From positions 7,630,186 to 7,694,185 of the forward strand of contig OX442317.1 of the NCBI GenBank assembly GCA_949358305.1: a DNA stretch of 64,000 nt. Direction: 5' to 3'. The notes under the pieces were generated by a model. It was not told where the DNA came from. It made no database searches and saw only the letters and a program-made list of their open reading frames with translations. The stretch comes from Strigamia acuminata. Lineage: Eukaryota > Arthropoda > Chilopoda > Geophilomorpha > Linotaeniidae. Both the position numbers and the translations under genes were made by a program. This document shows, piece by piece, positions 35,698 to 47,822 of this stretch. How positions within the stretch are numbered: the first letter of the stretch is position 1; each line of letters starts with the position of its first letter.

Positions 35698-38261
35698 TCT
35701 CTCAAACCGATCTTTAGGCTTTCCTAGCGGGAAAATAGCACCTTTCAAAATACGTGACAAGGGGGTAAGAAATCTTGACTGTAACCGTTTTATTTTACAA
35801 AAATCTACCAAAAGGAAATTGCAGAAAACAATAGAAAAGCTCTACGTTGGTTGGAGATAAACGAACCGAAGTCGGTCTTTGTTGGTTGCGCTAGATGTTA
35901 ACCAGGTGTGGGTTTTCAACAGGAAAAAGAAAATATGCAAACACACACAAAAACACTCGAGTTTTCATACGGTGTAAACCTGAACGCAACAGTTCTGATT
36001 TCACTACAAAGGACTTACCCTACCTGAATCTGAGCCCGCCATGTTCAATCATAGATTGGATGGCGCAGAATGAATTCGGAGCAACATTCGATTCGCCGCG
36101 AATCACTTGTAACTTAAAACTCACGGATTTCATTGTTACGAGGTCAACAAGATGAATAACGGTCGACAACAATGTCAGCAGAGTTATCTGAGAAATGAGG
36201 TTAATCAATTCAAAGCAAACAATGGCCACGGTGCATTTTAATTTTATTATTTTCGTCTGAAAAGCATGCACCAACAATCAGAGTTGCTCTGATAAATTCA
36301 AACAAAAGAAAAAGTAAGACAGTGCACACAATCTTCTTCTAATGCCCATTAGTTTTCTTAATGGCCCACATAAACACCAGCAAACTGCCATTCTTTGAAT
36401 ACCAAGCAAGTTTAAGGAAATACAAGTCTTAGGCAAAACGATCCGCATCGACCTAAAGCGCGGGCTGTGGAATTCCCTTTCACACAGGACTCTTCCGACG
36501 ACGACTTTAAAGCGAGTCGAGCATTGAAAAAACCAGATGACCAACACAACAAAGTCGGCTCATTTCAGACTATACGTGGATGGGTCCTTTGCAGGGCCGT
36601 AGCAAATCATCGTAACACATCAACGGATCGAGTTTGGCTGGATCTAAACAGAGTTCCAATATTCACTTGGATGGAGTTGTGTTCACACCAAAATCTGATT
36701 CAATCAAACCAAACCGAGTTTTAGTAGCATCAAGTTTTAGAAACACCTCACTACAATGGCTGCTATTTTATTATCGAATAATTAGGTCTAAACAATTACA
36801 AGTGATTTATTACAGGAATATAGATTTAAATATTAACACACTAACCATGATTGGCTGTTTCACATAGAACGTTTAATGGAGGTATCAACATCATGCGTGT
36901 CACGTCCAAGCGCCGCCTGGTGACGTAATGGCGGTCAAGATATGCAATGTCAAACAGTAACCAGAATTTTTATCCTCCAAAAACCAAAAAAGGTCGCTTT
37001 CATCCTCCATGGGCCCCTAAGCTCGTGGGCCCGTGTCCAAGCACGCGCTGCACTCCTGATTGTTCCGCCACTGATCTGCATCAGCGAGTTCGTCGTCCTC
37101 ACTTTTGATTGAACATTTACTGATGCTGTTATCATCGTTGATTGTCGAAGATGTGAATTTTCTTACCACACTGGTGAGTGAGTTCTAATAAGAGATTTGT
37201 TCTTATTCAAACCTTTCCTTTGACCTCTTTCTTAATTCCCTTTTTTTTTTTTTCTTGATTCCCAACAATCTTCACTTTCACTCAATTCGTGTGTATCGTC
37301 TTCAAGCTACATCAATCGTTCACATGCACCTTCAGCAACTTCTCAGAACAAGCGCAACGAACGTAAAACACCGCTCTCGGCCACTACTATAATTAAAGAG
37401 TCGTCTTGAATTGTAGTCGCGCCAAAGAGCAGCGATTTGAAATAAAAGCCGCAGAGCTATTGAAAGATTGAGGCGGCATACAAAGAGCGAAAGGCAGAAT
37501 TGAATTTTAGATGAATCGAAGCGAAATGACTAAGAGCTAAACAGCTAATAAAATCGAAAATGACCAAGCTAAAAAATCTACAAAAGCGAAAATGTCACCA
37601 CCTTTCAATAACCTAAAAATCAATTTTTATAATTTCTAACATTTCATTAATTGAAAAAAAAAAATAAATATAAATTTTCAATAACAATAAATTCAGATCT
37701 TAATATACATTCTCCTTTCATATTTTCCTTTACGCAGTAATGTAAATATGGTTTTTATACATAAAAATTCAATTTTAGATTTTTCAAACGTGATAAACAG
37801 GCTTGAAGAAAAAATAAATTCATAAAATACATCCGTCTGGACACAAAAGCATTTTCATATTCATATCGTCTTTACCACTACGCGTCGATAGTTTATGAAT
37901 ATCAATGAAGTGCTTCGACTTATATGCCACTCTAGGGTCCAGCGAGGATGTCGTGTACAATTCAAGAGTCTGCTATGCATACGGTATTCAAAACCTCAAC
38001 TGACATTTCTACAGCTGAAATTGCAATACTCTCCTCTCTACGTGCAAGTTCGCAGGTATGAGAGTGAAAGGGGGAAAAAATTGTCTTTCTTAATTCTTGT
38101 CACGTCACGGTATTGTAACGATATATGCAGATGCAATAAGGTAAGAAAAGAAGCGCAGAAGTGAATCCTTTAGAAATACAATTTCCACCAACTGTCACAG
38201 GGACAGAAGCCAATAGAGAAGAAAGAATTGCTCTATTCTAAGAGTTCCGTTCAGTAGTTTT
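35698..38261. other. Non-coding with GC-richer patches
   Basis: GC-richer patches at about 36450-36640 and 37000-37100 hold open frames on both strands (for example 36467-36724 plus and 36950-37135 minus) with no domain. On the plus strand a short segment at about 38013-38053 (LKLQYSPLYVQVR) lies between TTTCTACAG and GTATGA, a very weak microexon candidate. Confidence 0.4.
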
Positions 38262-38489
38262 GAAGTGAAACTTTAAGCGCAGTAGCGATTCCAAACCGGA
38301 AATGACCAATGACAGCCGGACGTGACGTTCTAACCTGTGGTTAGTAAAAATTGGACTGGTTAGCCAGGGACCGGAAACCCATATTAGGGCACGCCCCCTG
38401 CTGGATTTTTCTTTCAACTACTTAATTTTTAAGTACAAACATCTGACAAGCCATAAATAACATCATTTATTTGTTGATGTTATACAATA
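38262..38489 (+). repeat. Dispersed repeat family R/S, copy 1
   Basis: Begins TTTTGAAGTGAAACTTTAAG, with GCGATTCCAAACCGGAAAT, and ends with GACAAGCCATAAATAACATC plus ATTTATTTGTTGATGTTATA. The ending contains a small hairpin (AACATC...GATGTT). Partial copies lie at 39250-39415, 60345-60420 and 63869-63912. Possibly a SINE or MITE; type not settled. Confidence 0.65.
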
Positions 38490-39249
38490 CCATGTGAAAC
38501 ATTTATTGTTCGACGCCATTGCAGTGACGACATATTGAATCAGAAGTGTGGTTATAAGCACTCTTTTTTCTATAAAAAATTTAACGAATAAATGCATGAA
38601 CTTTTTGAATCCATTACATACAGTATGTCAGAAGCTAATTACAGTAGTATAATAAACTTTTAGTATTAAATCAGGTGGAAAATGCCCTGAAAGCTTTACA
38701 GCAAAGTCCACATTGGTATTCGAAGCAGGAAGCTCATTACACTTTGTAATTCAATCATTTCAATTTATGTTTTCCACTATTTTATCTAATGAGAAATTGT
38801 TGCACATGAATGCATTGCCATTTACCGGGTCGCCTTTAGTTTGGATTCAGTCGGTTCTAGGGCTCACAAACAATACTTGACTGCCATTGAAGAGTCGAGT
38901 GTTCGATTTTTAATTCCCAAAGTGCCCAAATCTTGGGAGGACAAAATGTCTGTCAGACTAATTGCAAAATATTTTGACATGAAACGAATGCCACTTATGT
39001 CAAGTGAAATCTTTCTATTGATTATTGGTCTTCTCCTCCTTTGTCAAATATCATTTGCTTCGAAAACTTCTCAATCTTCATCTCCCCATCTCTTGACATT
39101 TCTGTCAAGCGTATGATGATTCAAACTCGAGTTTTAAATACTCAATTACATTAGTATTAAATTGTCCTAACAAGAAACAATACACGTTTTCAACACTTAT
39201 TCTCCTTAATTCAATTTGCTACAATTTCCATTTGCCAGTTATATGATGT
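38490..39249. other. Non-coding, nothing firm
   Basis: The 91-codon plus frame at 38841-39116 includes a hydrophobic segment (FLLIIGLLLLCQISFA) but has no good start context or splice partner and is not called. Confidence 0.45.
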
Positions 39250-39415
39250 TTTTGAAGTGAAACTTCTTTTGACACAGTAGGCGATCCCAAACCGGGAATA
39301 ACGAAGGAGTGACGGAAGCGCCGTAACAATGAGGGTAGGGGCACACAACAATGCAGTACAATTGATAAAGTCAATACCATGTTTTACATTTGTTATTTGA
39401 TGTTAATGATCTATT
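39250..39415 (+). repeat. Dispersed repeat family R/S, copy 2
   Basis: TTTTTGAAGTGAAACTTC and GGCGATCCCAAACCGGGAAT match copy 1. Downstream similarity is patchy up to ATTTGTTATTTGATGTTA. Confidence 0.6.
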
Positions 39416-39463
39416 TTCAAATTGAAAACGCCATTACAGGAATGTAATATTCTTGATTTTGTT

Positions 39464-39625
39464 GGTTACCGTGGTTACGGACCTACAGTACTGCCTCGAA
39501 TAAACGCCCCGCGCATAACTGAAAAATCGCTGATTTTCTGCTAAAAATGATGATTATTCCTAAAATTCCTGAAATCGCCGCTGAGTGTCCGGCGTTTAAA
39601 CGAGTCCAAACATACGTACGGTAAC
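39464..39625. mobile_element. Small TIR element, about 162 bp
   Basis: Outer arms GTTACCGT...ACG / CGTACGGTAAC and inner arms CTCGAATAAACGCC / GGCGTTTAAACGAG are inverted. A TACAGTACTG segment lies inside the left arm. Related core at 11.1 kb. Non-coding. Confidence 0.55.
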
Positions 39626-39696
39626 TATTTTCAAACAGTGAACAATACAAACACAGAACACTTGATAATTTGGAATAAGTCGCAAAGTTTCACTTC

Positions 39697-40124
39697 TATA
39701 CTTGAGTTGCACTCAAAAAGGCACCTCACAATGTGTACTCTCATTGGTCGAGCCAGTTTACTGGTGTAGTGATCCGGAAAAGTAGACCCAAACACCAGAA
39801 TTGCATTACAATGTACAGACATTGCAATCGATTGCCTAGGCAACGGCCTAAAATTCAAACTTCCAGACGATGTAAGCAATAAACACAACAAACATGAGTT
39901 TGACATTTTTTAATGTGTGAAACTTCATTTTAATAATGGAAATAACATTTTTTATTTAATAAAATCAAAATAACAAACTAAATTAGTCATAACAATTACA
40001 ACAATAAATAAAAAACAAAACTACTTCTCCTAGTAGTAGTATACAGTCTGGAGTTATTAGTAAACTGGCTCGACCAATGGGAGTACACATTGTGAGGTGC
40101 CTTTTTGAGTGCAACTCGATTATA
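39697..40124. mobile_element. Family A TIR element (MITE), copy 2
   Basis: 428 bp. Left TATACTTGAGTTGCACTCAA and right TTGAGTGCAACTCGATTATA form the ends, and the long inverted arms carry ATTGGTCGAGCCAGTTTACT then GGTGTAGTG. Nearly identical to 441-874 except for small indels in the CTACTAGTAG run and single-base changes in the tips. Confidence 0.9.
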
Positions 40125-41944
40125 CGTGCGGTTTTAAGCACACAAGTTTTTGCATTTTACTTAATTTGAATTTTTGTATTTTTCTTTTTCTTTTCAAACA
40201 TTTTGCCGCAGAATTCTATTCAAATAACCAAAACTAATGACAAGACAACCAAAAAGAAATACAGTAAAACTTCTGGAAGTCAACAGGCATTTTTTTTCTT
40301 CTCCCCACCTTCTTTTTTTGTTGTTTTTCACACATGTCACCCTGGAGACAAAGACACTGCTGGCACCAACCGTAGTTCCAACATTAAAAGAATTTACTCT
40401 GCTTCCTTTTCATTGTGTCCAATCAACAATTTCGCTACAATCAGCCACCTGCTATCTTCAAAGCAAATTAAGAATTGGAAAAAAAAGAATAAAAATACAA
40501 TGGCGTTTCAGCATTTACCGTCAAGGTAAATTCTAAATTGTATCATTATATTATTATAAAGCTTAAACATAGAAAATAAAACAGAAATATTAAAAAAAGA
40601 AGAAAAAAATCCAGTAGGTGTTATTTTCTATTTAAAGTTATCTCTAATTCCTTTGATTTAATCTTCTTTTTTCACGACAATAACAAAAACTCCCAACAAT
40701 AAAAAAGGCCATTTCCAATTTGTTGCAATCTGTCTCTTCTAAATTGTCTTTTTCCTAACCACTTCCATTTCCAATTTTCCACCAGTAATTAGAATAATTC
40801 AACCAATCAATCTAACTTTGCAGATATACCAAAACCAAATTACCCCAAACAATAGCAAACATTAAAAAATAAATAATGCACACTTGCTAAAAACCTTAAA
40901 ATCAAACACTAAAATATTAAACACACAATATTTCAATTTCTCTCAATAAAAACACTGAATAATGCATCAAAAATACTTCCCACAAACTACGTAATAGCAT
41001 TGTCGTAAACCACAACCCGCGCATAAGTTAAAAGCCCAATGACCCTTATTGCAGCTTTTTTTTATTAACCATTAAAAAAGGTAATACCGGTTCTAATCTT
41101 CAAATCTTGGACTAAATTGTACCAATCCAGATAAGTTACAATCAAATTAATTTATTAGATCTGACAAGAAAGAAAAAAAAGTGAAAAGTAGCAATAATAG
41201 ATGGTATAAAAGTCGTGCATGTAGCAAGTTAAATGCAATAAAGTGCTTCCCTCCTATAATTCAGATCAATGTATCAAAAAATACGATAAAGTTGTATGCG
41301 TTCCGACATGGGAAACCTTATGGCTCCTTCCCTAGAGTCACAAAAAGACATGTAGCCATAAAAGTCGCTTGCTTCTGTACATCTTGAAGAAATTACTGAT
41401 AAAATGTTACATTACTCCGATCAAATCAACCGGTACAACTTCCTTTACTCGAAAGAATATATGACAAGTTGCTCAACAATTCCAACGAATTATGAGATTG
41501 CAGAATTTATTGCCACAAGTGTGAACCTTGCCTCGCCCTTCAAAATTATGCAACATTTCTCATTTTAAAAACACTTTCAGAACACCAGAGAAAGCCGAGC
41601 GGAGCGCGCGTAGTGCAGCGAAGCCGACTCATCTTTAGATGCCCAAAACTTAAGATTACTTCACCAAATCAATTTTATTTGTCTATGAGATTATTTTCAC
41701 CTCGTTTTCTATCAGACTATCACAATAGAATACATTTGTTTCAATAAATATTTGGGATTCTAACATTTCAGCTTTATAAAGTAATATTGGCACAATAGAA
41801 AAATACCTTGCTTGTATGGTACGTTGGTATTAGCGCAGCAATGCATCTGCTCTCCGCATCAGTGAGCAGGAAACTTAAAAATTATTGAGTTTCGTGTCAC
41901 CTTGAAACTTAAAATAACATACCGTGGGTGCAAAATTTCTGCTT
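40125..41944. other. Non-coding, nothing firm
   Basis: AT-rich. An oddly GC-rich 35-bp patch (AAAGCCGAGCGGAGCGCGCG then TAGTGCAGCG) lies at about 41592-41625 with no assigned feature. Confidence 0.45.
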
Positions 41945-42176
41945 TAGTTGTTTTTTAGCGTTTCTGTAAACAAGATGAACATCAAAAACAGCCATAAACC
42001 CTCATCAAAAGGTGTGAAAAGGAAACCACAGTTATTTTTCAAGTATTTTATGTCTAGTTTTTGGTTATTACAACTAAATTCAAAATGGCTGCCGCACAAG
42101 CAACTTCAGAGTTCAAACTTCCAATTGTTATAATGCTTGCAGGTAAAGCATGCACCACCAAAAAGTGAGTAAAATT
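41945..42176 (+). repeat. Dispersed repeat family F, longest copy
   Basis: Starts TTTTTTAGCGTTTCTGTAAA and ends TATAATGCTTGCAGGTAAAG then CATGCACCACCAAAAAGTGA. The start matches 49525 in direct orientation, while the end matches 49688-49738 in inverted orientation, so the 49.5-kb copy is rearranged. Confidence 0.65.
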
Positions 42177-42202
42177 AAAATCATAAAATGCATTCAAAAA
42201 AA

Positions 42203-42590
42203 GAATTGACTTATTCGTCTGAAATGACTTTGCTTTACATCATATCTCTGAGAAGTCAACTTGAATGAATTCAAATAAGAGTGTTACTAGTGTGTACTGC
42301 ACTAAATGTATTCTTGGTGTTCGGAATTACCAATTAACGGTGCAGACATTTATGCAAAAAATACGAAAGAAGTTTAATATGCAAAAGTACAGAGCGTCAC
42401 AAATTAACATGTAGTGTAATGAGGAGAAGCCAATACAGCAGTTACGGTAGGATTAAGTGAAATTGAAATCACTTGAAATGACTTATAGAAATGACTTACC
42501 GTACTCGTTTGCACCTGCTATTGGCTAATGTTACCACATGTTGCAGACTTGCAGGTAGCCATCTTTTCAGTACAGTCTAGTTTTTTAGTG
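42203..42590 (-). repeat. Dispersed repeat family G, longer copy
   Basis: The reverse complement of this segment aligns with 28606-28790 at both ends and contains about 180 extra bases in the middle. It is rich in AAGTCATTTC / GACTT units in both orientations. Unknown class, non-coding. Confidence 0.75.
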
Positions 42591-44008
42591 TGTTCAATCG
42601 AGAATTCACTTCTTTCAGTCACTTTAGGTGATTAAAAGAGAATTGAATTCGTCTTTTGCACCTATAGACAGTCACGCTCCTGTCTTGAGTTTTTGCCGTT
42701 CATGGAATGCCAATAATTAATTGCATAAATTCAATTATTTAGTCGATCCAATTGGTCACATAGGGATTAAGTGTTCTTATAATGGAAATAAAAAAAAATG
42801 TCGCGCATCCGAGTAGGTGGTCAAGCAATAGAAAATTGCAATGGAAAGGAGCAGATTGTAGTTCTCACTTCACATTTGGCGCACGTGTATCCACTGCTTA
42901 AACACGAGTGCAAGAAGGAGGAAAGACGAAGAGGTCAGTCGGGAAGCCTTATTCTCACATAACTTTTGCCCCCTTAACGATCAATGTGCTGCACTGCACT
43001 AGTGATTGAATTCCCATTCCACTAAGGTATGGCTAGAAACCAGGGGACAGCACCACCCATTCTCGTTTGGTTGGCGGGTAATAACCCACCAAGGATTACC
43101 TACCCAGCCAAATCACACGACCATGGCTCCGCTTCCATATACTGCAATGTCGCCATAGCAACTGCTTCACACAATATCCCTTTTGATACATGATGGAATT
43201 ATGAATTGTAAAAAAGAAAAAAAAGAAAAAATAAAAAGTAGAAAATAAAAAAATAAATAAAATGAAGAAAAAAAGATGAGGATGAAATTAATTCAATTTG
43301 GTTTCAGATGAAAAATTCGTCTAAAGCTTAATTTATTGAATTACACCTGTCATCAACTACATTTCCTTCTAATTGGGTTAAAAAGTGATGTAATTACACT
43401 TAGAATAAACCAAAAATTTATCATTGAATCAAACCACAAGCAAAAGATTGCTCCATCTGGTGTTTGAGCTAAAACATCATTTCTTGTACTAGAAATTCCT
43501 TCTCGTTTCATCTCTATTAAATTTAATGCTACCAGCTGCCAGCTGCACATGCAGTGCAATCTAACCTAATCCATTCCACGAGCATACAGTGAATAATTCA
43601 CACTAATTTTTGCATAATCAAATCAAAAGTAATCTGATTTACATTTTGAATTATGCACATTTTTTACCGGCCCGAGCCAAACAGAAAGAAAAAAAATTGC
43701 TTTTATGAGGATTTCAATATCACGCTGCAAAAGTCATCCAATAAGATGGATATAAACCATCATAAGTTATCTTCACATTTACATAAATATTCCATCAGTA
43801 AACAAAACTGTTAGAGAACCCATCGTGTAATAGTTCCGCCATATATCAACTACTCGCATCAAACCATGAAACATGATAATGTAAACAAACTAGCACCATC
43901 TGTTTTCATTTAACCACATTTTTCAGCTAAAATGGATGTCAGCAACTACTTCGCCCTTGCATGTGCTGCTGATCTGTTGGGTGCAGTTTTTAAAGTTTTT
44001 GTGAATAA
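42591..44008. other. Non-coding, nothing firm
   Basis: A small imperfect hairpin (TTGGCGGGT...ACCCACCAA) at about 43070-43095. A-rich tract at 43210-43280. No exon supported. Confidence 0.45.
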
Positions 44009-44614
44009 CCCATGTGGTTCAAAAATAGATTGAAATTATATTGCAATAAGTGCGTTCAATCTTAAAAGATTTTCCAAACTCGTGATTTTCTTGATTTTAA
44101 AAAATCAAGGAAATCTGATTTCAACTTTGAACGGCCTTAAAATTTTCCAAAATCCAACTGTTGCACATGCGCAATGTCAACCGTTAGATCAACTTACTAT
44201 CTTGACATTTGAGCACAGTCGGCCGCATTCGAGAGCTCAAATGCGGCCGAAATATCGCAATTCGAGAGCTGAAATCCACTTTAAAATCAAGAAAAGCGAC
44301 CCTACACGTGGATTTCCCCAAATTGAATTTTCTAAAATCGGATTTCGTTTTTATGACGTAAAAATCGTCACTTCCGGTCTCCCGAAATCAAAATAATCTG
44401 CTAAATTTAAGACTGAACGCACCTAATATATTTTAAAATGCATTGGGTTTCACAAAAATGTATTTTGTAGTAGGTATAGTTTTATTTTATTATAAAATGC
44501 ATCATTTAATGTACAAATAATAACCTACACTTAATTCCGCGAAGTGCTAGACATTTCGAAAAGCATTAAAACAAAAAGCATTACATTGTAAAATATAATT
44601 TTTAACCACATGGG
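44009..44614. mobile_element. Family D TIR element carrying a nested insertion
   Basis: Left CCCATGTGGTTCAAAAATAG and right AATTTTTAACCACATGGG are near-perfect terminal inverted repeats flanked by TAA. The element is split by the family E copy at 44049-44423; without it the remainder is about 230 bp. The interior ATGTACAAATAATAACCTA segment is shared with 24.5 and 61.9 kb. Confidence 0.85.
44049..44423. mobile_element. Family E TIR element, 375 bp, nested in family D
   Basis: Ends AGTGCGTTCAATCTTAAA and TTTAAGACTGAACGCACC, flanked by TA on both sides (44047-44048 and 44424-44425). The interior contains GCATTCGAGAGCTCAAATGC and related GAGAGCTGAAAT motifs. A deleted copy lies at 7951-8152. 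The nesting dates family E transposition after this family D copy. Confidence 0.85.
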
Positions 44615-45000
44615 TAAATAAATTCTAACCTATCAATTACCTGTATTTATGTGAAAACGCATCAAAAAGAGTATCATGTGGCTTGTTTGTTAGTATTCAT
44701 GACTACAGTTGCATAGCAGCTGTCACCATGACACCAATGTTGTATGTGGATGCGGTAAGATGTACACAACACAAACTCCGACTAATCGTGGCTTTCCTGC
44801 ACAGCTCTGTTATTACGTCTATTCGTCCCATGCACTCTAGCCCTTACTTCTTCATTTAATCGCTACTGACAACTAATTTCCGATGTCCAACGTGTAAAAC
44901 TAATTATTAATGACAGGAATACTGACCAGAGGATTGAATTCTCGACCCTTATTCTCAATTTTTTTTATTCTCCCGCCGTCTTTTACATATAAAATCGTAG
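44615..45000. other. Non-coding, nothing recognised
   Basis: AT-rich. Ends in a pyrimidine-containing stretch before the weak candidate exon at 45001. Confidence 0.45.
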
Positions 45001-45053
45001 CTACAATTTCAACCAGCAGCAACTGCATCCCTCAAGTGTGGATTTCATTTACC
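45001..45053 (+). CDS. Possible small internal exon, unknown (weak)
   Basis: A 53-bp segment (two bases plus 17 codons, TISTSSNCIPQVWISFT) sits between an AG at 44999-45000 and a consensus GTAAGT at 45054. The acceptor context is poor (AAAATCGTAG), although a pyrimidine-rich run lies 25-50 bp upstream. It cannot be joined in frame to the candidate exons at 30077 or 45950. Chance is likely. Confidence 0.15.
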
Positions 45054-45949
45054 GTAAGTGCATCAAGAAAAGCTGACTACGAAACTCTTGTTTACAATTT
45101 TTTTTCTTTTCTTTTCTTCCAGCACATGTCACACAATTAATAAGCTGCTTAGAGCTATAAATAAACATCCTGTCACAAAAAAAAATTAAAAAGTAATTCC
45201 CGAAATAAGTTTTTTCTTCTCAGGGTATTAAAACAAGACGCTGTTTTTCGAACAAAAACAACATGTGTGCGTCGGTTTGTTTAAAAAGCTTAACATATTT
45301 CAAACCGATTTGTACGAATCCCCATTGTATTTTCAAGTGTAGCAATCCATCCAGGCGTTCAAATGCAAAATTGTTTTCACAAATGAAACGAGTTTTGCCA
45401 ACAGCCATTGTGCACTAATTAGGAAAATATTTATTCCAAAACCATTTAATAGTTGTTTATAATTTCTCCTTACTCAGCTATATTTCTATAGAATTGTTTT
45501 CATCAAAACGTGAAAAATTAAAAAGGTGAACTCCATAATTTAGACGAAAAGCTCTCACGACACCTATTTAGTCAGTAATTCAATATTCCATAGCTAATGA
45601 CTGAGACTTTCTTTAATCCCGGTGAAATTTTTATTCGAGCCCATCACAGTATTGAACTGACATGACTACAAAATCCTGCTCAAATCCAAACATCTCAAGT
45701 CTGACACCTTAAACAAGCCATTCATTAAACCTTTAATGTATCAAATACCCTCCCTCCCATACCAACTCCACATACCAAATTTGATAAACGAATTCCTATC
45801 TTCCCAACCATCCCTTCCATTCATCCACTAAAATAGCACGCTGTCAGTCTTGTTGCAATGTTTAGACTAATTTAACATATTTAACACACACAATAAACAA
45901 TCAAATTTAATAAAACATTAGAAAAATAAACAAAAACAATGCTATCACA
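45054..45949. other. Non-coding; possible upstream region of the 45950 candidate
   Basis: An initiator-like TCAGTC lies at about 45845, 105 bp upstream of the candidate ATG at 45950. An upstream ATG (about 45858) with a short frame intervenes. No TATA box. Confidence 0.35.
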
Positions 45950-46031
45950 ATGTCACTCCCTAAAACACCTCCTGAGATGCCAGATAAAACAGAAAAACAA
46001 CAGATAAAAGAAATACGAATTAGGGACACCG
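45950..46031 (+). CDS. Candidate first coding exon, unknown protein
   Basis: An ATG in a good arthropod context (ATCACAATGT) opens a frame of 27 codons plus one base, MSLPKTPPEMPDKTEKQQIK then EIRIRDT. It runs directly into a strong donor, GTAAGTTA (46032-46039). The peptide is hydrophilic, Pro/Lys/Glu-rich and probably disordered, with no signal peptide. Downstream of the donor the frame reads as low-quality sequence, which fits an intron. No family is recognised and no partner exon was found in the window. It would belong to a plus-strand gene, opposite to Dpr. Confidence 0.33.
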
Positions 46032-47518
46032 GTAAGTTACTAAATAAATCACCAACAGAGGGCAGGGTTTCCACAACTCAAAGCACACTATTTCCCCCGT
46101 TTTGGAATTTATTCCATAGCTTGGTACATGGGATTATCACGGCTTGGTTCACATAATATGCACGGCTTGGGTATAAAATTTCCCCATGATGGCAAATACT
46201 GGATTTCCATGGTAGGACTGGAGCATTTCTGAACAAATACTTTTTTATTGAAAAATTCGAACAATGTGATTTGAACAATGCAGAAACCCCTATGCTACAA
46301 AAGAACTCGATTGCCGTGAATGAACAATGCAAATGGAACATTTAACAAACTAGAAGGGAAATATTCAACAAAAGAACACAAAAAGCACTTTAAAAAGGCT
46401 TAAGAGTTATGAAATAAACCGATAGATGGTACAAAGAAAGGAGTACAAGCTGAAAGCTTAACAGCGTAAACTAAGTGATTGAATTTTAAAATAATAAAAA
46501 CCAATCATTGTAATTAAGGTAAAACATGTGCTGTTGTCACATCCACAAACTGAATTTTCCATAGGGAACTACTAGCTAAAAATAAAGCAAAGCAAATTGC
46601 AATTACACATACTCCAGCACTCTCGTAATGCAGTCAAAATATCAACAAACACACTTTAAAAAATAAATAAATAAAAAATCCCACAAAGAAAATAAGAAAT
46701 ATTGCAGACCATATTTTCCACCCGTGATGTACGTCGACAGTTATATTACGGCAACAGCCAGAACGTTAAAACTGAAGCTCTGACTCTCATTTGCAAAGAC
46801 AAATTGTGCAAAATGGTTTGTTGTCGCCAAAAGTGGCTCTCAATTTTCCGTTAATTCATAATAACTTGTAATCAGTTTAAAATTCTTATTTAAAGAATTA
46901 CCTCTGAAGTATGAGATTGTTAATCGGCTTAGAAGTTGAAGTGCGTTGTAGTTGAGCAAAACTCTTGTTGAGTAAATTAATATTTTAACAGCAGATGTCG
47001 CCGATTGTGTGTTGATAGGCAGCAACTTCATGCACACAACTTGTCATGTGATAAAACCTGCACTGCCACGTCAACAAATTCTCAAGACATCCAAAACGCA
47101 TGTGCGATCTTGGCACCTGGTCAACTGGATCCAAATGGACTCAAAGGGCCAATTGCTATTTATTATTCATCCGGGTTGACTACAGCTGCATTTGGACATC
47201 ACGGATGTCAATCGCATCTGGTTTGAGGCAAACGCCCGATTTTGTTTAATTTCTGATTTATTCCCACAAGTATTCCGATCAATTTGCTTGTTAACTTATA
47301 TAACTTCATATGATTTGAACCAATTCAGTAAGAAACCTTAGCTCTGCTTGCTATTTGAAACCAAAAACAATCAAAAATGTAATTTTCGATGCTTCGGTAG
47401 CCCTGGGTCTTAACTATTGTAGCATTCAACAACCCCTTGACTTTTAAAATTTGTGCTTGCACCTTTTACCAAAAAGAAAATATTTTTTGAACTAATTTTT
47501 CACTGGTATCGCTTAACT
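46032..47518. other. Non-coding, nothing firm
   Basis: The plus-strand frame at 47005-47226 (with SQDIQNACAILAPGQLDPNG) reads reasonably but begins at a non-ATG codon and has no supporting splice or domain evidence. Confidence 0.4.
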
Positions 47519-47818
47519 AGTTTCATAAATGCATTGAAGGCGCTGAAGTGATTATTCCAATAATCACAATCACTGTATTATTGAAAACCCACACTAGGTG
47601 GTGTCAGGTCCATTTGATTATACTACTGTCACATGGCTTCCGGTTATGTTATGTTATGTTTTAAGCATGAAAAGCTCCTTTTACAGTGATTATAAATAAG
47701 CGCTGAAACGTTGAAGTGATTATTCATGTGATTGGCCTATGCAAGTCACATGATAATCGCTTCGGCAGAATACTCGTCATAATCGCTTCAGCACCTTCAG
47801 CGCATCATTTATGAAACT
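47519..47818. mobile_element. TIR element (family W), 300 bp
   Basis: Left AGTTTCATAAATGCATTGAA then GGCGCTGAAGTGATTA. The right end read in reverse complement is AGTTTCATAAATGATGCGCT then GAAGGTGCTGAAGCGATTA. GCTGAARYG-type motifs recur internally. It ends only four bases before the next element. Non-coding, class unknown. Confidence 0.8.
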
Positions 47819-47822
47819 TCCT

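Noticed and set aside
39631-39906. 91-codon minus-strand frame
   Set aside because: It is the antisense translation of family A copy 2 and shares peptide with the frame over copy 1, so the similarity reflects the transposon, not a gene family.
47005-47226. 73-codon frame with reasonable composition
   Set aside because: Starts at a non-ATG codon, lacks a clear acceptor or donor, and no family is recognised.
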